Assembly: GCA_033807695.1 (NCBI GenBank)
Contig: CM066307.1
Location: 1,984,001-2,048,000 of the forward strand
Source: Daedaleopsis sinensis
Lineage: Eukaryota > Basidiomycota > Agaricomycetes > Polyporales > Polyporaceae
DNA: 64,000 nt
Direction: 5' to 3'
Below are positions 9,619 to 20,413 of the stretch, piece by piece. How positions within the stretch are numbered: position 1 is the first letter of the stretch; each line of letters opens with the position of its first letter. The position numbers and the translations under genes were made by a program. The notes beneath the pieces are model-generated. The model did not search any database. It worked only from the letters and a program-made list of their open reading frames with translations, and was not told where the DNA came from.

Positions 9619-11524
9619 ATGCCGACTGCGACCGCGACGATGACCGCCCCGTCTCTCCTATCTCTCAAGCCGTCTTCAGCGAACAACTATCCCGCCGCAT
9701 CGTCGTCGTCGTCGTCCTCAGCCGCTGCCACTCTCCGTTCGCTCTATCCCCGCGCCGCTCGCGCATTCCTCCAGCGCGATGTCGCCCTGACCCACTCACT
9801 TCTGACCTCTGCTCTCTCTCTGGTCGAACCACCTACCTCACTGGCGACGACCAAGGACGCGCTGTCATCCTACCGGCGGAAATGGGACATACTGAGAATC
9901 ACATTCGAGACCACTCTTTATGCCTCCCCGCCCCCGACTCAAGACCCCGAAAGCCTCCCTCCGACCTTGCGGGCGAACCTCATGCTCACCCCTGAGCCCC
10001 TCATTGCAACACTACATGCGCGTTCGCTGCAGCTGTACACCCCGACAGACCCTCCGCAAAAGCCAACGTCCGCATTCCTCCCCGGACAGATCTTGGTCAC
10101 CCTTGTTCTTGCCAGTCTCAAACTTGATTGTCCAGAAGTTGGTCGCAGCATGATAGAAGACTGGCTCGCGAAGCACGGGCAAGAGTCAGACGCGGACGAT
10201 CCGAAGGCCTACTCGAAGGTGCTCGAGCTGTATTGCTTACACGTCCTGCCGCGACTTCAGGACTGGGTGTACGCAGAGGATTTCTTGACATACGAGCGGG
10301 AGCTTCCCCATGACGTCCGCCAGGTACGTATCGCCGCATAAGCCTCACCGGGGGCGTGGTCTGGTTGGTCTGGTGTAACGACTCGTTATATTGTGATTAC
10401 AGCGTGATTACAATTCAAATGTGACTTTGCTTTGTCAATGTGTTCCATCCTGGATATATCGTGGTTGCACGCGACATTTGACATGTATCCAGGATGTAAC
10501 ACAAAGACACGGTATCCTTTTGACTGTTTCTAGCATGTTGCACCGCAACACACGGGAGAAACAGGTGGATGTTGACCACGATGTAACTGCTCGTTACATC
10601 GCCCAATGCCCCCCGGTGCCTGCAACAAGAACATCGCTCATGCCCAATCCACTTATATAGCACCTCGTTGCCTCTCTCCGTCAACTGCGTACCGAAGCCG
10701 CCTCCGCCTCCCACGTGCAAACAGCCATGTCCTCCGAACCCTCATCCTCAACCACCTCCCGCTGCACGTCCCCCGCCCCCTCCGACTCCTCTGCATCCTC
10801 CTCCTCGACCCACACCGCCACGCCACAGACCGTCCGCCCAGGCGTGTCCGGCCGCCTCTCCGGCGGGATCGCGCCCTTTACGCCCTCTCAATCACCCACA
10901 CCCAAACCACGCGAAGAGCGCGCAATCCCTCCGCACTCCGCGTCCTCGTCCAGTCTCGCGAGCACCGCGAGCACAGCAACCTCACGCACCGTCACGCCAC
11001 AGACAGCGGAGCGCGCACGCACAGGCAAGACGCGCCGCGGCTCCACATACGCTAACGGACACGCTAACGGGTACGCAGCCGAGCAGGAGCGCGCCGCATC
11101 GCGCTCGCGGAGCAGCGCGCGGCCCGTGCCCCTGCCCACCGCCGCGAACCCGGTCATCAGGCGGGCGTCGTTCGGTGCCCCAGCAGCGGGGGAGGGCAGC
11201 GCTCTCGGGCGGGCGCCGTCGACGCTCGCGCTCCTCCGTGCGTCGCTGCAGAGTGTGCTGCAGAGCACCGGGCGCTCCCGCGTGCTCTTCTACGCGGTGC
11301 TTTTCATCGTCGTGCCCGTCGTGTCCTTCGTCCTCCGCCTGCAGCGCCGGCGCGCGATCGCCGGGGGGAACGCGGGCGCGGGTGCAGGTGGGCGCGCGGT
11401 GGATGCTGTGCGGCGACGGCTGCGCGGGACGGAGGGGCAGGGCAGCGTGCTCGGGAATCTGTGGGGGGAGGTCGCGCGTGCCGTGTTGGATACGGTGCGG
11501 ATGGCGGGGCGAGGATTGGTTTGA
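9619..11524 (+). CDS. Tail-anchored Pex26/Pex15-like protein (unit 1)
   Basis: Exon 1 (9619-10323) and exon 2 (10661-11524) join in phase 0 to about 522 residues. A Ser/Ala-rich start (MPTATATMTAPSLLSLKPSS) leads into an all-helical domain with RAFLQRDVALTHSLLTSALS, RRKWDILRITFETTLY, FLPGQILVTLVLASLKLDC and LELYCLHVLPRLQDWVY. Exon 2 gives a long Ser/Pro/Thr-rich low-complexity stretch. One membrane segment (VLFYAVLFIVVPVVSFVL, about residues 447-465) is followed by basic RLQRRR and a short tail. Helical repeat domain plus C-terminal anchor fits fungal Pex26/Pex15, which anchors the Pex1-Pex6 ATPase at the peroxisome. That assignment is inference from architecture only. The 337-base intron is unusually long and is mostly a palindromic element. 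The gene lost its native upstream sequence beyond about 94 bases. Confidence 0.7.
10374..10599. mobile_element. Palindromic MITE-like element in the Pex26-like intron (unit 1)
   Basis: About 226 bases inside the intron form a long imperfect palindrome. The ends pair as TGTAACGACTCGTTATATTG with ATGTAACGAGCAGTTACATC (complement of the right end). The centre pairs as TGTTCCATCCTGGATA with TATCCAGGATGTAACA. It has no coding capacity. The copies at about 18971-19196 and 28176-28412 occupy the same place in the other units, so insertion came before the duplication. Confidence 0.6.
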
Positions 11525-11811
11525 GCTTGGGGACAGAAACAGATTAATGCTATTTGGAGGGGCAGCAGTCATCACGGAGGGTGACACACAACTTTTATGC
11601 AGCTACTCAAGTTTTACGGCTTACCATACTAGCGAGGATTGTTTTAACCTCCGCATCTGTAATGTTCAGTGGTCGCCACACATACACTTCATGACTACCA
11701 CCGCACCGCAACTGGATTACTCGGTCGCAGCTGGGCATGCCAGGTAAGTAATTTCTGCTCATTGGCGTTAAGAATACAGCATCGTAGATTCACCATGCCC
11801 TACTCAGGCCA

Positions 11812-12176
11812 TTACTTCTTCAAGAGCGCTTTGACCTCCGGGAGGATGCTCTTTATGAAGTCCTCCGTAGTGTGCGCCGGCGTCCAGCCGATGGACCTGC
11901 CCCGGTCCGCCTTGCAGCGCGAGTTCGAGCCGTTGTACCAGCCCCCGTACTCGCTCCCCCAGTACTTGACGAACTCGTCGACGGTGAACGGCGTCGGCTC
12001 CGCCTCCTCAGGCGCGGAGATGTCGAGCTCGACGAACGCGTCGCCGATCGCCTTGCTGATGTCGTACCAGCTGTGCTCGCCGCTCTCCCCGAAATAGAAG
12101 CCCTCCCAGCCGTGGCCGGTCTTGTCCGGGCTGCTGACGATCGCGTCGAACAGCACGATGTACAGCTGCGCGACTG
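11812..12176 (-). pseudogene. SDR last exon, 5'-truncated (unit 1)
   Basis: The final exon of an SDR paralogue is intact to its stop at 11812. It reads QLYIVLFDAIVSSPDKTGHG, GWEGFYFGESGEHSWYDIS, SNSRCKADRGRSIGWTPAH and ends LPEVKALLKK. The acceptor side of intron 4 and part of that intron follow, but similarity to the complete gene at 29615-30911 stops at about 12205, inside the intron. Exons 1-4 are absent. It is therefore a duplication remnant and not a gene, although the exon itself is hardly decayed. Confidence 0.9.
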
Positions 12177-12570
12177 CGGGTGTGCGTCAGCACGCTGTGG
12201 TCGATGTGAGCTGAGTCCAAGTAGGACCTATCGCAAACGGGGCGTTGATGAGGACCGGGACTTTGAGGGAGAGCAGGTTGGAGATCGTAGCGGCGACGAC
12301 TCGGAGCGCATAGTGCGCGAGGCCCGTAGATCTGACACACAACGAGACCCTAATACCCACTGCGGGATTTCTGTGTAGTACGGCATAGATTTATATATTC
12401 ACGACGCCTACGATACAACGTACATCCGTACTACAGGCTACTTCTGTGTTCCCGCTGCTGACGGCGCACGTCCCACTCTCACACCCCACCTCACCGGCTC
12501 CGGGCTAGGCAGCAAGTAGTACTGTACCCCACGCGCCCGGCCTGGCGCCGAGTGGCATGATCTACCTACG

Positions 12571-12915
12571 CACCACTACAATAGCCCCCGCGGACCCAAG
12601 TGCTATGTACCATGTGTCCCGAGAGTCCAACAGAGAACATTACTGTTCACGCGCAGAGACTACCGTCATTCTCCCACTGTTACAAAGTTGGGCGAATCAC
12701 ATAGCATGCACCGTGTAGCTAACAGCGAGCCGCACCACTATATTAGACTCCGGGGACCGAAGTGCTACGTACCATGTGTCCCGTCCAACGGCACGGGCCC
12801 GGGAAACAGCCTGAGGCCGCCGAGGAGAGTACAATGCTGTCCGCGCACAGAGAATACATTCAGTCTTGCATAACAAAGTTAGGCCAATAAAATACCACGC
12901 ACCGTGTACTAGGTA
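12571..12915. repeat. Degenerate direct repeat in X (unit 1)
   Basis: Two units of roughly 165 bases share CACCACTA, AAGTGCTA(T/C)GTACCATGTG, then CGCGCA(G/C)AGA, TACAAAGTT or AACAAAGTT and CACCGTGTA. A weaker third trace lies near 13140-13175 (TACAAAGTGGGTGG and ACCATGTACC). The same array is present in unit 2 at about 21173-21517. Confidence 0.6.
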
Positions 12916-15256
12916 ATAACGAACATAAGCATCCGAAATCCCGAGCGCGGAGTCCGGTGTAACAGGTGTCTATCAGACGCATTCACCTACATATCCCTGT
13001 TAGTCTTCACGTGCGCAAATAAGAAAAATAAGATGTACGCACCACGTCTCCCCTGCGACGGTACGGTCCAGGCGGAATCGTCGTCGGTGTCACCCTCGAT
13101 CACGAGCCTTGAGACTGTGGTCAACGTGTCAGGAGTCGCGTCTGTACAAAGTGGGTGGACAACATACCATGTACCGCCGTACCGTAAGGCACAGTAGAGC
13201 GGCAGCTCGCGGTCCGCGACGCTGTGCAGCCATAAACCAGGGGTGTTCGTACGGTGAGAGGAGGGAAGGGGAAGAGGGAGGGGATGCAGTGGGAGTTCGA
13301 CGAGTTCCTGCAGGCTTTATACCCCTCGTCATGGTCCGTGCCCAACGCTGTCCCCAACGGAATGCCGTGTGGGGTCGTCCGAGCTTCGGACGGGACCTAA
13401 TGCGCTGGCCGTACGCGATGCACTTGGCCGCGCTTGGCCGGACTTCTACGCGAGTGGCTAAACACTAATCGGGAAGTTTGAGCGGCCAGTATCCAGACGA
13501 CACCCGTCCACTTGATGCACCTTATATTCCAAGCTCCCAATCGTGCTCTTGAGAAAGCATGAGCACACAGTAAGCTGTAAGTACCAAGATTCACCTACAA
13601 TCCAGAGTCGTATGAGGAGCCGCTTGACAAGGTCCGAATCTGCAGGTGTTGAACAAATTTGTCTTGCGGGCTGGTGCGTGCTCGCGTTGCAATTCCGTCA
13701 TCTGTGATGAGAAATTTAGTCCAGGGACCGCCGTACGCTCGTTGCTAGACGGAATTAGCCACGGGTGGCTGTAATACAGTTGTATCATCTGGTAACGGTC
13801 AGGGTCGAATTTGCGAGGTATCTGAGTCATCTGAGTTGCTCGACGCCCGACACATCAGGCTTGTCGATCTTCCGGGGTCTGTAAATGCAATGGGCTGCTC
13901 TCCTCGTCCGCTGAGATTAGCTGCACTTTCACTGACCTGAGATGTGCAACTTGAAGGCTACGGACCGATAGTTAGTCGGCGGTGAACAAATGGTTGAGAG
14001 ACGGTAAGACCGCGGGATCGAGATGCATTCCTTGCGAGATAAACGTCAGTGGATGGGAAGAGTCTGAGTGACACACTGTATACATGAGTACATACGAGAT
14101 TACGCAAGTGCGGGCTAACGTCACGGCCAACAGCGATGTAATCTCGGGAATCGCTTTGACGTTGGAGAGATCTAATCTCTCCGAAAACATGGAAGCGGGC
14201 GAGGTGGTGCGGTTGTGGCCTCCCAGGGTGCAGCGGACCAGTTCTGCTCCTGCTTCCCAAGTATCAGAACACTTGTCAGTGTCGTGCGTGGACGGTACCA
14301 TACTCGAGCATAATAGATACCAGCCTCACGCGCACCTGTAGCCAATGCTCAGCGCACGCCAAAAGAAGGCGGGTTACTGGCCTTCAACCGAGAGCGCAGT
14401 GCACATCGTGTCAGTTTGTTTTCGCACGGATAAGTATCGGCCGCGGACCTGACCGCTCGGGATTCCCCCACAACGCGCAACTGTCGACCTCCGACACCGC
14501 GTAGTTTTTGTAGACATGGAGACCCGTTTATCTCCATGATTGTGTACCGACACTGTCCAAATAGAGAAGTCGGCGAGTACGAGCGCAGGAACGTGGGCCG
14601 TGAGCCGCAACCGCAAGTGCATAGCTGGTCCCGTCGTTCGACACGGCAGCGAGAACGATCCCGTCTCCCTTCAGGAGCGAATCGCGAGGAGGGGCACATA
14701 TCTGTGCTGACATTTCGGGCGGGGTCAACTTTCAACGCTAACATACTCACATACATAATACCGTCACACAGGCACAACTTACACTACGAGGGACTGCGTG
14801 GGGCACACCACATCGCGCCGCTTCGTGCGTTCGAATTCTGTTGCGTAACGACACTGGTCCGACCGCGACGAGTACCATGCGACGGCCGGGGACCAGCTGC
14901 GTACGTATTCGTACTTACTCTCGCAATTTGGCTCATTGCTCCCGAACCACGCGAATCCGCACAGACGGGCCGAACGGGAACGAGGGCGTAAGCAGACAGC
15001 ACTATGTACGAGCGGGCGGCGACGTACCGAGAGGTACATTGCCGAGAATATTTGAGGATCTGTATTGAGATCTGGGGTGAGTCAACGCGGACGCATTCAC
15101 ACATTAGGCCCTTACGCGTGATGTGTGACACGTCTGCGGGGTCCGGAGACCTCACGACGTGTCGCCTTGCTCTGCACTCTTACCTCCATCGACCACAGCC
15201 CGTCCTCCGCCTCCCCCGACGTGAGCTAGCTGCTACACCCACCGTTCTCGATGTGC

Positions 15257-15284
15257 ACCCGCCGCCGCCGCCGCCGCCGCCCGC
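15257..15284. repeat. (CCG)n microsatellite
   Basis: A run of about eight CCG triplets followed by CCCGC lies in the X domain. Unit 2 has the same run at about 23859-23886 with no visible length change, which fits a very young duplication. Confidence 0.85.
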
Positions 15285-15759
15285 TCCAGCTCGCGTTCCG
15301 GACCGCCACTCGTCGTCCTTGCATGCTGCTAGAGAACGGTACGTGCTCGCGCGAACAGAGATGCACGGGACTCACCTGAACGTCACCAGCACGCAGCTCG
15401 GCACGATGAGCTCCTTCCATGCGTTCGGCGCATCTGTGGACCTCGGAACGACCAGCGAGGGTACGTGCCGTCACCCGTGTCGGTTTTCCATCCGCGCTCC
15501 GGTCCGAGACGCAGTCGAGTCGTGAGCACGACTGGAGAGCGCGAGGAGCGCTCTAAACGCGTCCTCGTCGCCCATTCTTGCGGTTGACGGTCGTCAGAGT
15601 GCGGCGACGAGTGGAACGGAGTCGTCGGCCGGTATCTGACGGCCCTCTCAACTCATTCGCGGTACCGCGTACTCTGCGGTTGCCGCCCGGGATTTCTACG
15701 TTCCGACTCGTCCTCAGAGCTGGGGAGCTCCCCAGCAGTCCTCGCGGCCCGGTCCTGCA

Positions 15760-16540
15760 GAACTTCGCAGGGATGATCGCGGTCTTCCCAGAACCGCGCA
15801 CTCGGACGTGCTGGCGCACCAGAGGCGAGCGAGCCACCGCCGCCGTGCGCTGACGAGTCAGCTCACATACACTGTGATGTCAGTGAGAGGACGTACCGTG
15901 GACGGTGCCCGAAGCCAAAGGAAACGTACCGTCCGAGCTCCACGGTACGCGCTCGTTGCCCAGCCCTGCAGAACTCCGCAGGGATGATCGCGGTCGTCCC
16001 GCAATCGCGCCCTCGGTCGTCATCCGGCGCACCACGCACGCTCTGCGCGAGTGCGAGCCGTCGCCGCTGTGCGGCGACTCAGCCCCCGTGCGCTGTCGCG
16101 TCAGCGAGAGGACATGCGAGCACGACTCACGTGAAGCCCTCGAGGGGCTTCGTCGTGAGCGCGGCCCGATGACGACGAGCTCTCCGAGCTGCGCTCGCAG
16201 AGTCCGCGGTACCGTGCTCGTGGCCCGACGCAGGGATGATCCCGGCGCACTCGGCCGTCGTCGAGTGGTGCTCTGGCGCACCCCGCACGCTCTGAGTATG
16301 TCGGCAGATCCAGAGGTCAGCGGGGCTCCCGGCGGCTTGCGCGATGCGGACGGTACGCCGCTTGTCGCATGGTGACGTACCTGGTGCGAGTCGGTACGGT
16401 ACGACAGACGTCGAGGATGAGCGGACGCGCCGCGAGCAGTGGTGCCCGCGGGAGACGCGGGCTCAGACGTCATGATCGCGGTCTTCTCCGCAGGCGGCAC
16501 CGTGCACTCGGCTGCTGCCCATTGGCGTTGACGTCCCGGG
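15760..16540. repeat. Degenerate 210-255 bp tandem repeats in X (unit 1)
   Basis: Blocks starting GCAGGGATGATC, with a following GCGCACTCGG or GCGCCCTCGG and CTGGCGCACC, recur at about 15768, 15979 and 16234. A weaker block (CATGATCGCGGTCTTC) lies near 16470. GTCAGTGAGAGGACGT and GTCAGCGAGAGGACAT show that the repeat extends between these blocks. On the - strand the first block reads GSGKTAIIPAKFC by chance or descent, and no family was recognised. Unit 2 has the same series from about 24370. Confidence 0.55.
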
Positions 16541-17758
16541 GACTCGCTTGTGAGGTGCACGCGAGCCGGGTGGCATGGGAGTTGAGTGATTGTCTGCTGC
16601 GGATATATCCCGCACATCTCGATGTACGCGGCCCGGAATGGGGCACTCACCTGAAATGCTAGCAGCTGCGGCGCCGAGGCGTCGCGGAGGCGTCAATGGA
16701 GGGGAGCTCACCGGTACGTGCTGAATTCGTCATGCCCATATTGCGAACGCGAGGTCGCGGGTGGGAGAGCTCCGTGGAGAGAGGGTGAGGGAGTCGGAGC
16801 GAGGATGGTGTTGGCCGGAAATCACGAAGGACGCCCGCCGAAGGCGTTCACCGTCCAATCCTGGCGGCTGGAGTCCCGGGCCTACGCGCTCCTTGTTGCG
16901 TTGTCGACGAGTCGCACTTGCTGCGGGATGGTACTGGAGGATACGCGCACGAGACTGTCAGAGCAAGTACCGGTGCGTGCGAGTGTAACTAACCGCATTT
17001 TGCAGTGCGTTCGCAGCCTCCCATTTGGAGATGGTACGCCTCTCGGGGCGGGGCGGCTTGGAACCGTGAATGCCGACGGTGGCTACGGTACGTGCTCGCT
17101 TGTCAGTCCCTCCCGTGCGGTGCTCACGTCTATCAGGACGCGAGCGGAACGTCGCGAGGACGCATCATAGGCGCCCGCCATCGAAGCGTCTGCTGTGGCG
17201 TCCGCTCCGGCCGACTGTGATTGCGCGGAGAGGGGGAAGATGAACTCACCGGTGCGTGTGCTACGGATTTGCGGAGGTGGACGGCGGGCAGGAAGACTGG
17301 GAGATCGGGGCGGATTGAGTTCGGAGATGGTGGTCGGGAGTCAAGGAGGATAGGCGCCCGTTCACGGAATGGATACGTGCGCTGTCGGTACGTGGCCTAT
17401 TCTTGTGCGTTGGCGTCCCGAGCGAGGCTGCAGTCCGGACGACTGGCGTAGCGTGGAGAGGTGGCGGAGTGAAATGGCGGTTGGAGGAGCAGGAGGGGGA
17501 CACTTACCGGTGAGTGCGTCCCTCTTGCGTGCGTGTCTGCATCAACATAGACGTCGCGGAGGGTGTACATGTCCATTCGTGCGGCGAGAAGAAGGCGGGA
17601 AGCGGGAACAGGGAGCATGGTGGTGGTCGGAAGTCAAGAAGGACGGCGGATAGGCGCCCATGTCAAGTGCGCGAACACGAGACGTTTGCGGTGGATTCAG
17701 GCGGGGAGATCGGAGACGGGGTACGGGCGCGGGCAGGTGCATGTATTGTAGACGTTCT

Positions 17759-17812
17759 GTGCGTAGAGTACACGTCCGTAGAGTACATGTGCGTAGAGTA
17801 CACGTCCGTATG
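17759..17812. repeat. Short tandem repeat, GTAGAGTACA(C/T)GT unit
   Basis: Three units of 17-18 bases alternate GTGCGTAGAGTACACGTCC and GTAGAGTACATGTGC. The same array is at about 26364-26417 in unit 2. It lies in the putative divergent upstream region of the Pex26-like gene. Confidence 0.75.
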
Positions 17813-17843
17813 AAGAGCACGAGCCAGAGTCCCGCCCGCCCTC

Positions 17844-17927
17844 TACTATGACAGCGCACGCTTTGTACACCCTTAGGTCTCAGAATACTATGACAGCGCA
17901 CGCTTTGTACACCCTTAAGTCCCAGAA
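17844..17927. repeat. 42-bp tandem direct repeat, two units
   Basis: Units at 17844-17885 and 17886-17927 share TACTATGACAGCGCACGCTT followed by TGTACACCCTTA and differ at a few positions. The same pair is at 26449-26532 in unit 2. It lies about 440 bases before the ATG of the next Pex26-like copy and could carry regulatory sites. That role is only a guess. Confidence 0.85.
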
Positions 17928-18368
17928 TACGTGCTATCACACGCAATCCAAACGGTACAGATGCGTGCGCGAGGAGGCGGACGGGTGCGCGGACGGGGAG
18001 GCGCGAGACGGGCGTGGCGGCGCAGAGGGCAGCGCGCGGCTGCGCACGTCGAGAGCAGGCCAAGGAGGGAGCTTCGGTGCAGACGCGAGGGTCGAGTCGA
18101 GGGCGGGAGCAGAGGAAGCTGGGCGCAGGACGTGCGTCGACGTCTGTCGCAGGTGGCGTCTGCCCCGCGCGCGATCGGCAAACGGGCCGCGATCGGGCGT
18201 GTGTGCGGAGACGCGGCGAGTCCACGCTCTCCCTCAAACCGCATTCTCCTGCCCATCCCCGCCGTCCTCGTCCTCGATGATGCCGGAGTCGGGCGTCCGC
18301 GCGGGTCCGCACTTGTTTCTGACGTTCACCTGCGACCGCCGACCACTTTATATCACCAAACAGCGGCC

Positions 18369-20121
18369 ATGCCGACTGCGACCGCGACGATGACCGCCCC
18401 GTCTCTCCTATCTCTCAAGCCGTCTTCAGCGAACAACTAGGCGACAACCAAGGACGCGCTCTCATCACATCGGCGGAAATGGGACATACTGAGAATCACA
18501 TTCGAGACCACTCTTTATGCCTCCCCGCCCCCGACTCAAGACCCCGAAAGCCTCCCTCCGACCTTGCGGGCGAACCTCATGCTCACCCCTGAGCCCCTCA
18601 TTGCAACACTACATGCGCGTTCGCTGCAGCTGTACACCCCGACAGACCCTCCGCAAAAGCCAACGTCCGCATTCCTCCCCGGACAGATCCTGGTCACCCT
18701 TGTTCTCGCCAGTCTCAAACTTGACTGTCCAGAAGTTGGTCGCAGCATGATAGAAGACTGGCTCGCGAAGCACGGGCAAGAGTCCGACGCGGACGATCCG
18801 AAGGCCTACTCGAAGGTGCTCGAGCTGTATTGCTTACACGTCCTGCCGCGACTTCAGGACTGGGTGTACGCAGAGGATTTCTTGACATACGAGCGGGAGC
18901 TTCCCCATGACGTCCGCCAGGTACGTATCGCCGCATAAGCCTCACCGGGGGCGTGGTCTGGTTGGTCTGGTGTAACGACTCGTTATATTGTGATTACAGC
19001 GTGATTACAATTCAAATGTGACTTTGCTTTGTCAATGTGTTCCATCCTGGATATATCGTGGTTGCACGCGACATTTGACATGTATCCAGGATGTAACACA
19101 AAGACACGGTATCCTTTTGACTGTTTCTAGCATGTTGCACCGCAACACACGGGAGAAACAGGTGGATGTTGACCACGATGTAACTGCTCGTTACATCGCC
19201 CAATGCCCCCCGGTGCCTGCAACAAGAACATCGCTCATGCCCAATCCACTTATATAGCACCTCGTTGCCTCTCTCCGTCAACTGCGTACCGAAGCCGCCT
19301 CCGCCTCCCACGTGCAAACAGCCATGTCCTCCGAACCCTCATCCTCAACCACCTCCCGCTGCACGTCCCCCGCCCCCTCCGACTCCTCTGCATCCTCCTC
19401 CTCGACCCACACCGCCACGCCACAGACCGTCCGCCCAGGCGTGTCCGGCCGCCTCTCCGGCGGGATCGCGCCCTTTACGCCCTCTCAATCACCCACACCC
19501 AAACCACGCGAAGAGCGCGCAATCCCTCCGCACTCCGCGTCCTCGTCCAGTCTCGCGAGCACCGCGAGCACAGCAACCTCACGCACCGTCACGCCACAGA
19601 CAGCGGAGCGCGCACGCACAGGCAAGACGCGCCGCGGCTCCACATACGCTAACGGACACGCTAACGGGTACGCAGCCGAGCAGGAGCGCGCCGCATCGCG
19701 CTCGCGGAGCAGCGCGCGGCCCGTGCCCCTGCCCACCGCCGCGAACCCGGTCATCAGGCGGGCGTCGTTCGGTGCCCCAGCAGCGGGGGAGGGCAGCGCT
19801 CTCGGGCGGGCGCCGTCGACGCTCGCGCTCCTCCGTGCGTCGCTGCAGAGTGTGCTGCAGAGCACCGGGCGCTCCCGCGTGCTCTTCTACGCGGTGCTTT
19901 TCATCGTCGTGCCCGTCGTGTCCTTCGTCCTCCGCCTGCAGCGCCGGCGCGCGATCGCCGGGGGGAACGCGGGCGCGGGTGCAGGTGGGCGCGCGGTGGA
20001 TGCTGTGCGGCGACGGCTGCGCGGGACGGAGGGGCAGGGCAGCGTGCTCGGGAATCTGTGGGGGGAGGTCGCGCGTGCCGTGTTGGATACGGTGCGGATG
20101 GCGGGGCGAGGATTGGTTTGA
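18369..20121 (+). pseudogene. Pex26-like gene with 153-bp deletion and in-frame stop (unit 2)
   Basis: This copy corresponds to the gene at 9619 with exon 1 at 18369-18920 and exon 2 at 19258-20121. A 153-base deletion removes the Ser/Ala run and the first helices (residues about 24-74). The new junction reads AAC AAC TAG, a stop after SSANN. The deletion is a multiple of three, so the downstream frame is preserved and only the stop at the junction blocks full translation. An ATG further on (residue context LRANLMLTP) could give a truncated product with the membrane anchor. The rest, including splice sites and anchor, is identical to unit 1. Confidence 0.85.
18971..19196. mobile_element. Palindromic MITE-like element in the Pex26-like intron (unit 2)
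   Basis: Same element, position and sequence as in unit 1 at 10374-10599. Confidence 0.6.
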
Positions 20122-20413
20122 GCTTGGGGACAGAAACAGATTAATGCTATTTGGAGGGGCAGCAGTCATCACGGAGGGTGACACACGACCTTTATGCAGC
20201 TACTCAAGTTATACGGTTTACCATACTAGCGAGGATTGTTTTAACCTCCGCATCTGTAATGTTCAGTGGTCGCCACACATACACTTCATGACTACCACCG
20301 CACCGCAACTGGATTACTCGGTCGCAACTGGGCATGCCAGGTAAGTAATTTAATTTCTGCTCATTGGCGTTAAGAATACAGCGTCGTAGATTCACCATGC
20401 CCTACTCAGGCCA

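Larger units (their letters stand above)
9525..18274. repeat. Tandem duplication unit 1 (about 8.75 kb)
   Basis: The whole stretch recurs nearly base for base at 18275-26879, and its first about 2.7 kb recurs again at 26880 to about 30010. The unit starts at CGATGATGCCGGAGTCGGGC in all three places. It holds a Pex26-like gene, the last exon of an SDR gene and the X domain. The offset to unit 2 is 8750 bases at the start and 8597-8605 later, because unit 2 lost 153 bases and carries small indels. Confidence 0.95.
12177..18274. other. X domain: about 6 kb repeat-rich, apparently non-coding (unit 1)
   Basis: No complete gene was found in 6 kb. The region is GC-rich and full of diverged internal repeats, (CCG)n and recurrent GGTACGTG or CTCACCGGT blocks. 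A - strand frame at about 12200-12340 looks coding-like (SNLLSLKVPVLINAPFAIG) and could be a leftover exon. A clear spliced-intron signal on the + strand (GTGCGTGCGAGTGTAACTAA, then TTTTGCAG) ends near 17005. So a transcript, perhaps non-coding or from a fast-decaying gene, is plausible. The last about 330 bases are the native upstream region of the Pex26-like gene. Confidence 0.6.

Noticed and set aside
10982..11587. 201-codon minus-strand open frame opposite Pex26-like exon 2
   Set aside because: Antisense shadow of a high-GC exon with no motif.
10668..11747. 359-codon proline/arginine-rich open frame over Pex26-like exon 2 (also at 19265 and 28480)
   Set aside because: It is a GC-rich shadow in another frame. 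The true frame carries the membrane anchor and splices in phase with exon 1.
15553..15837. Walker A-like GSGKTAI on the minus strand of X
   Set aside because: The match is short, the related repeat units do not preserve it, and no downstream NTPase motifs are visible.
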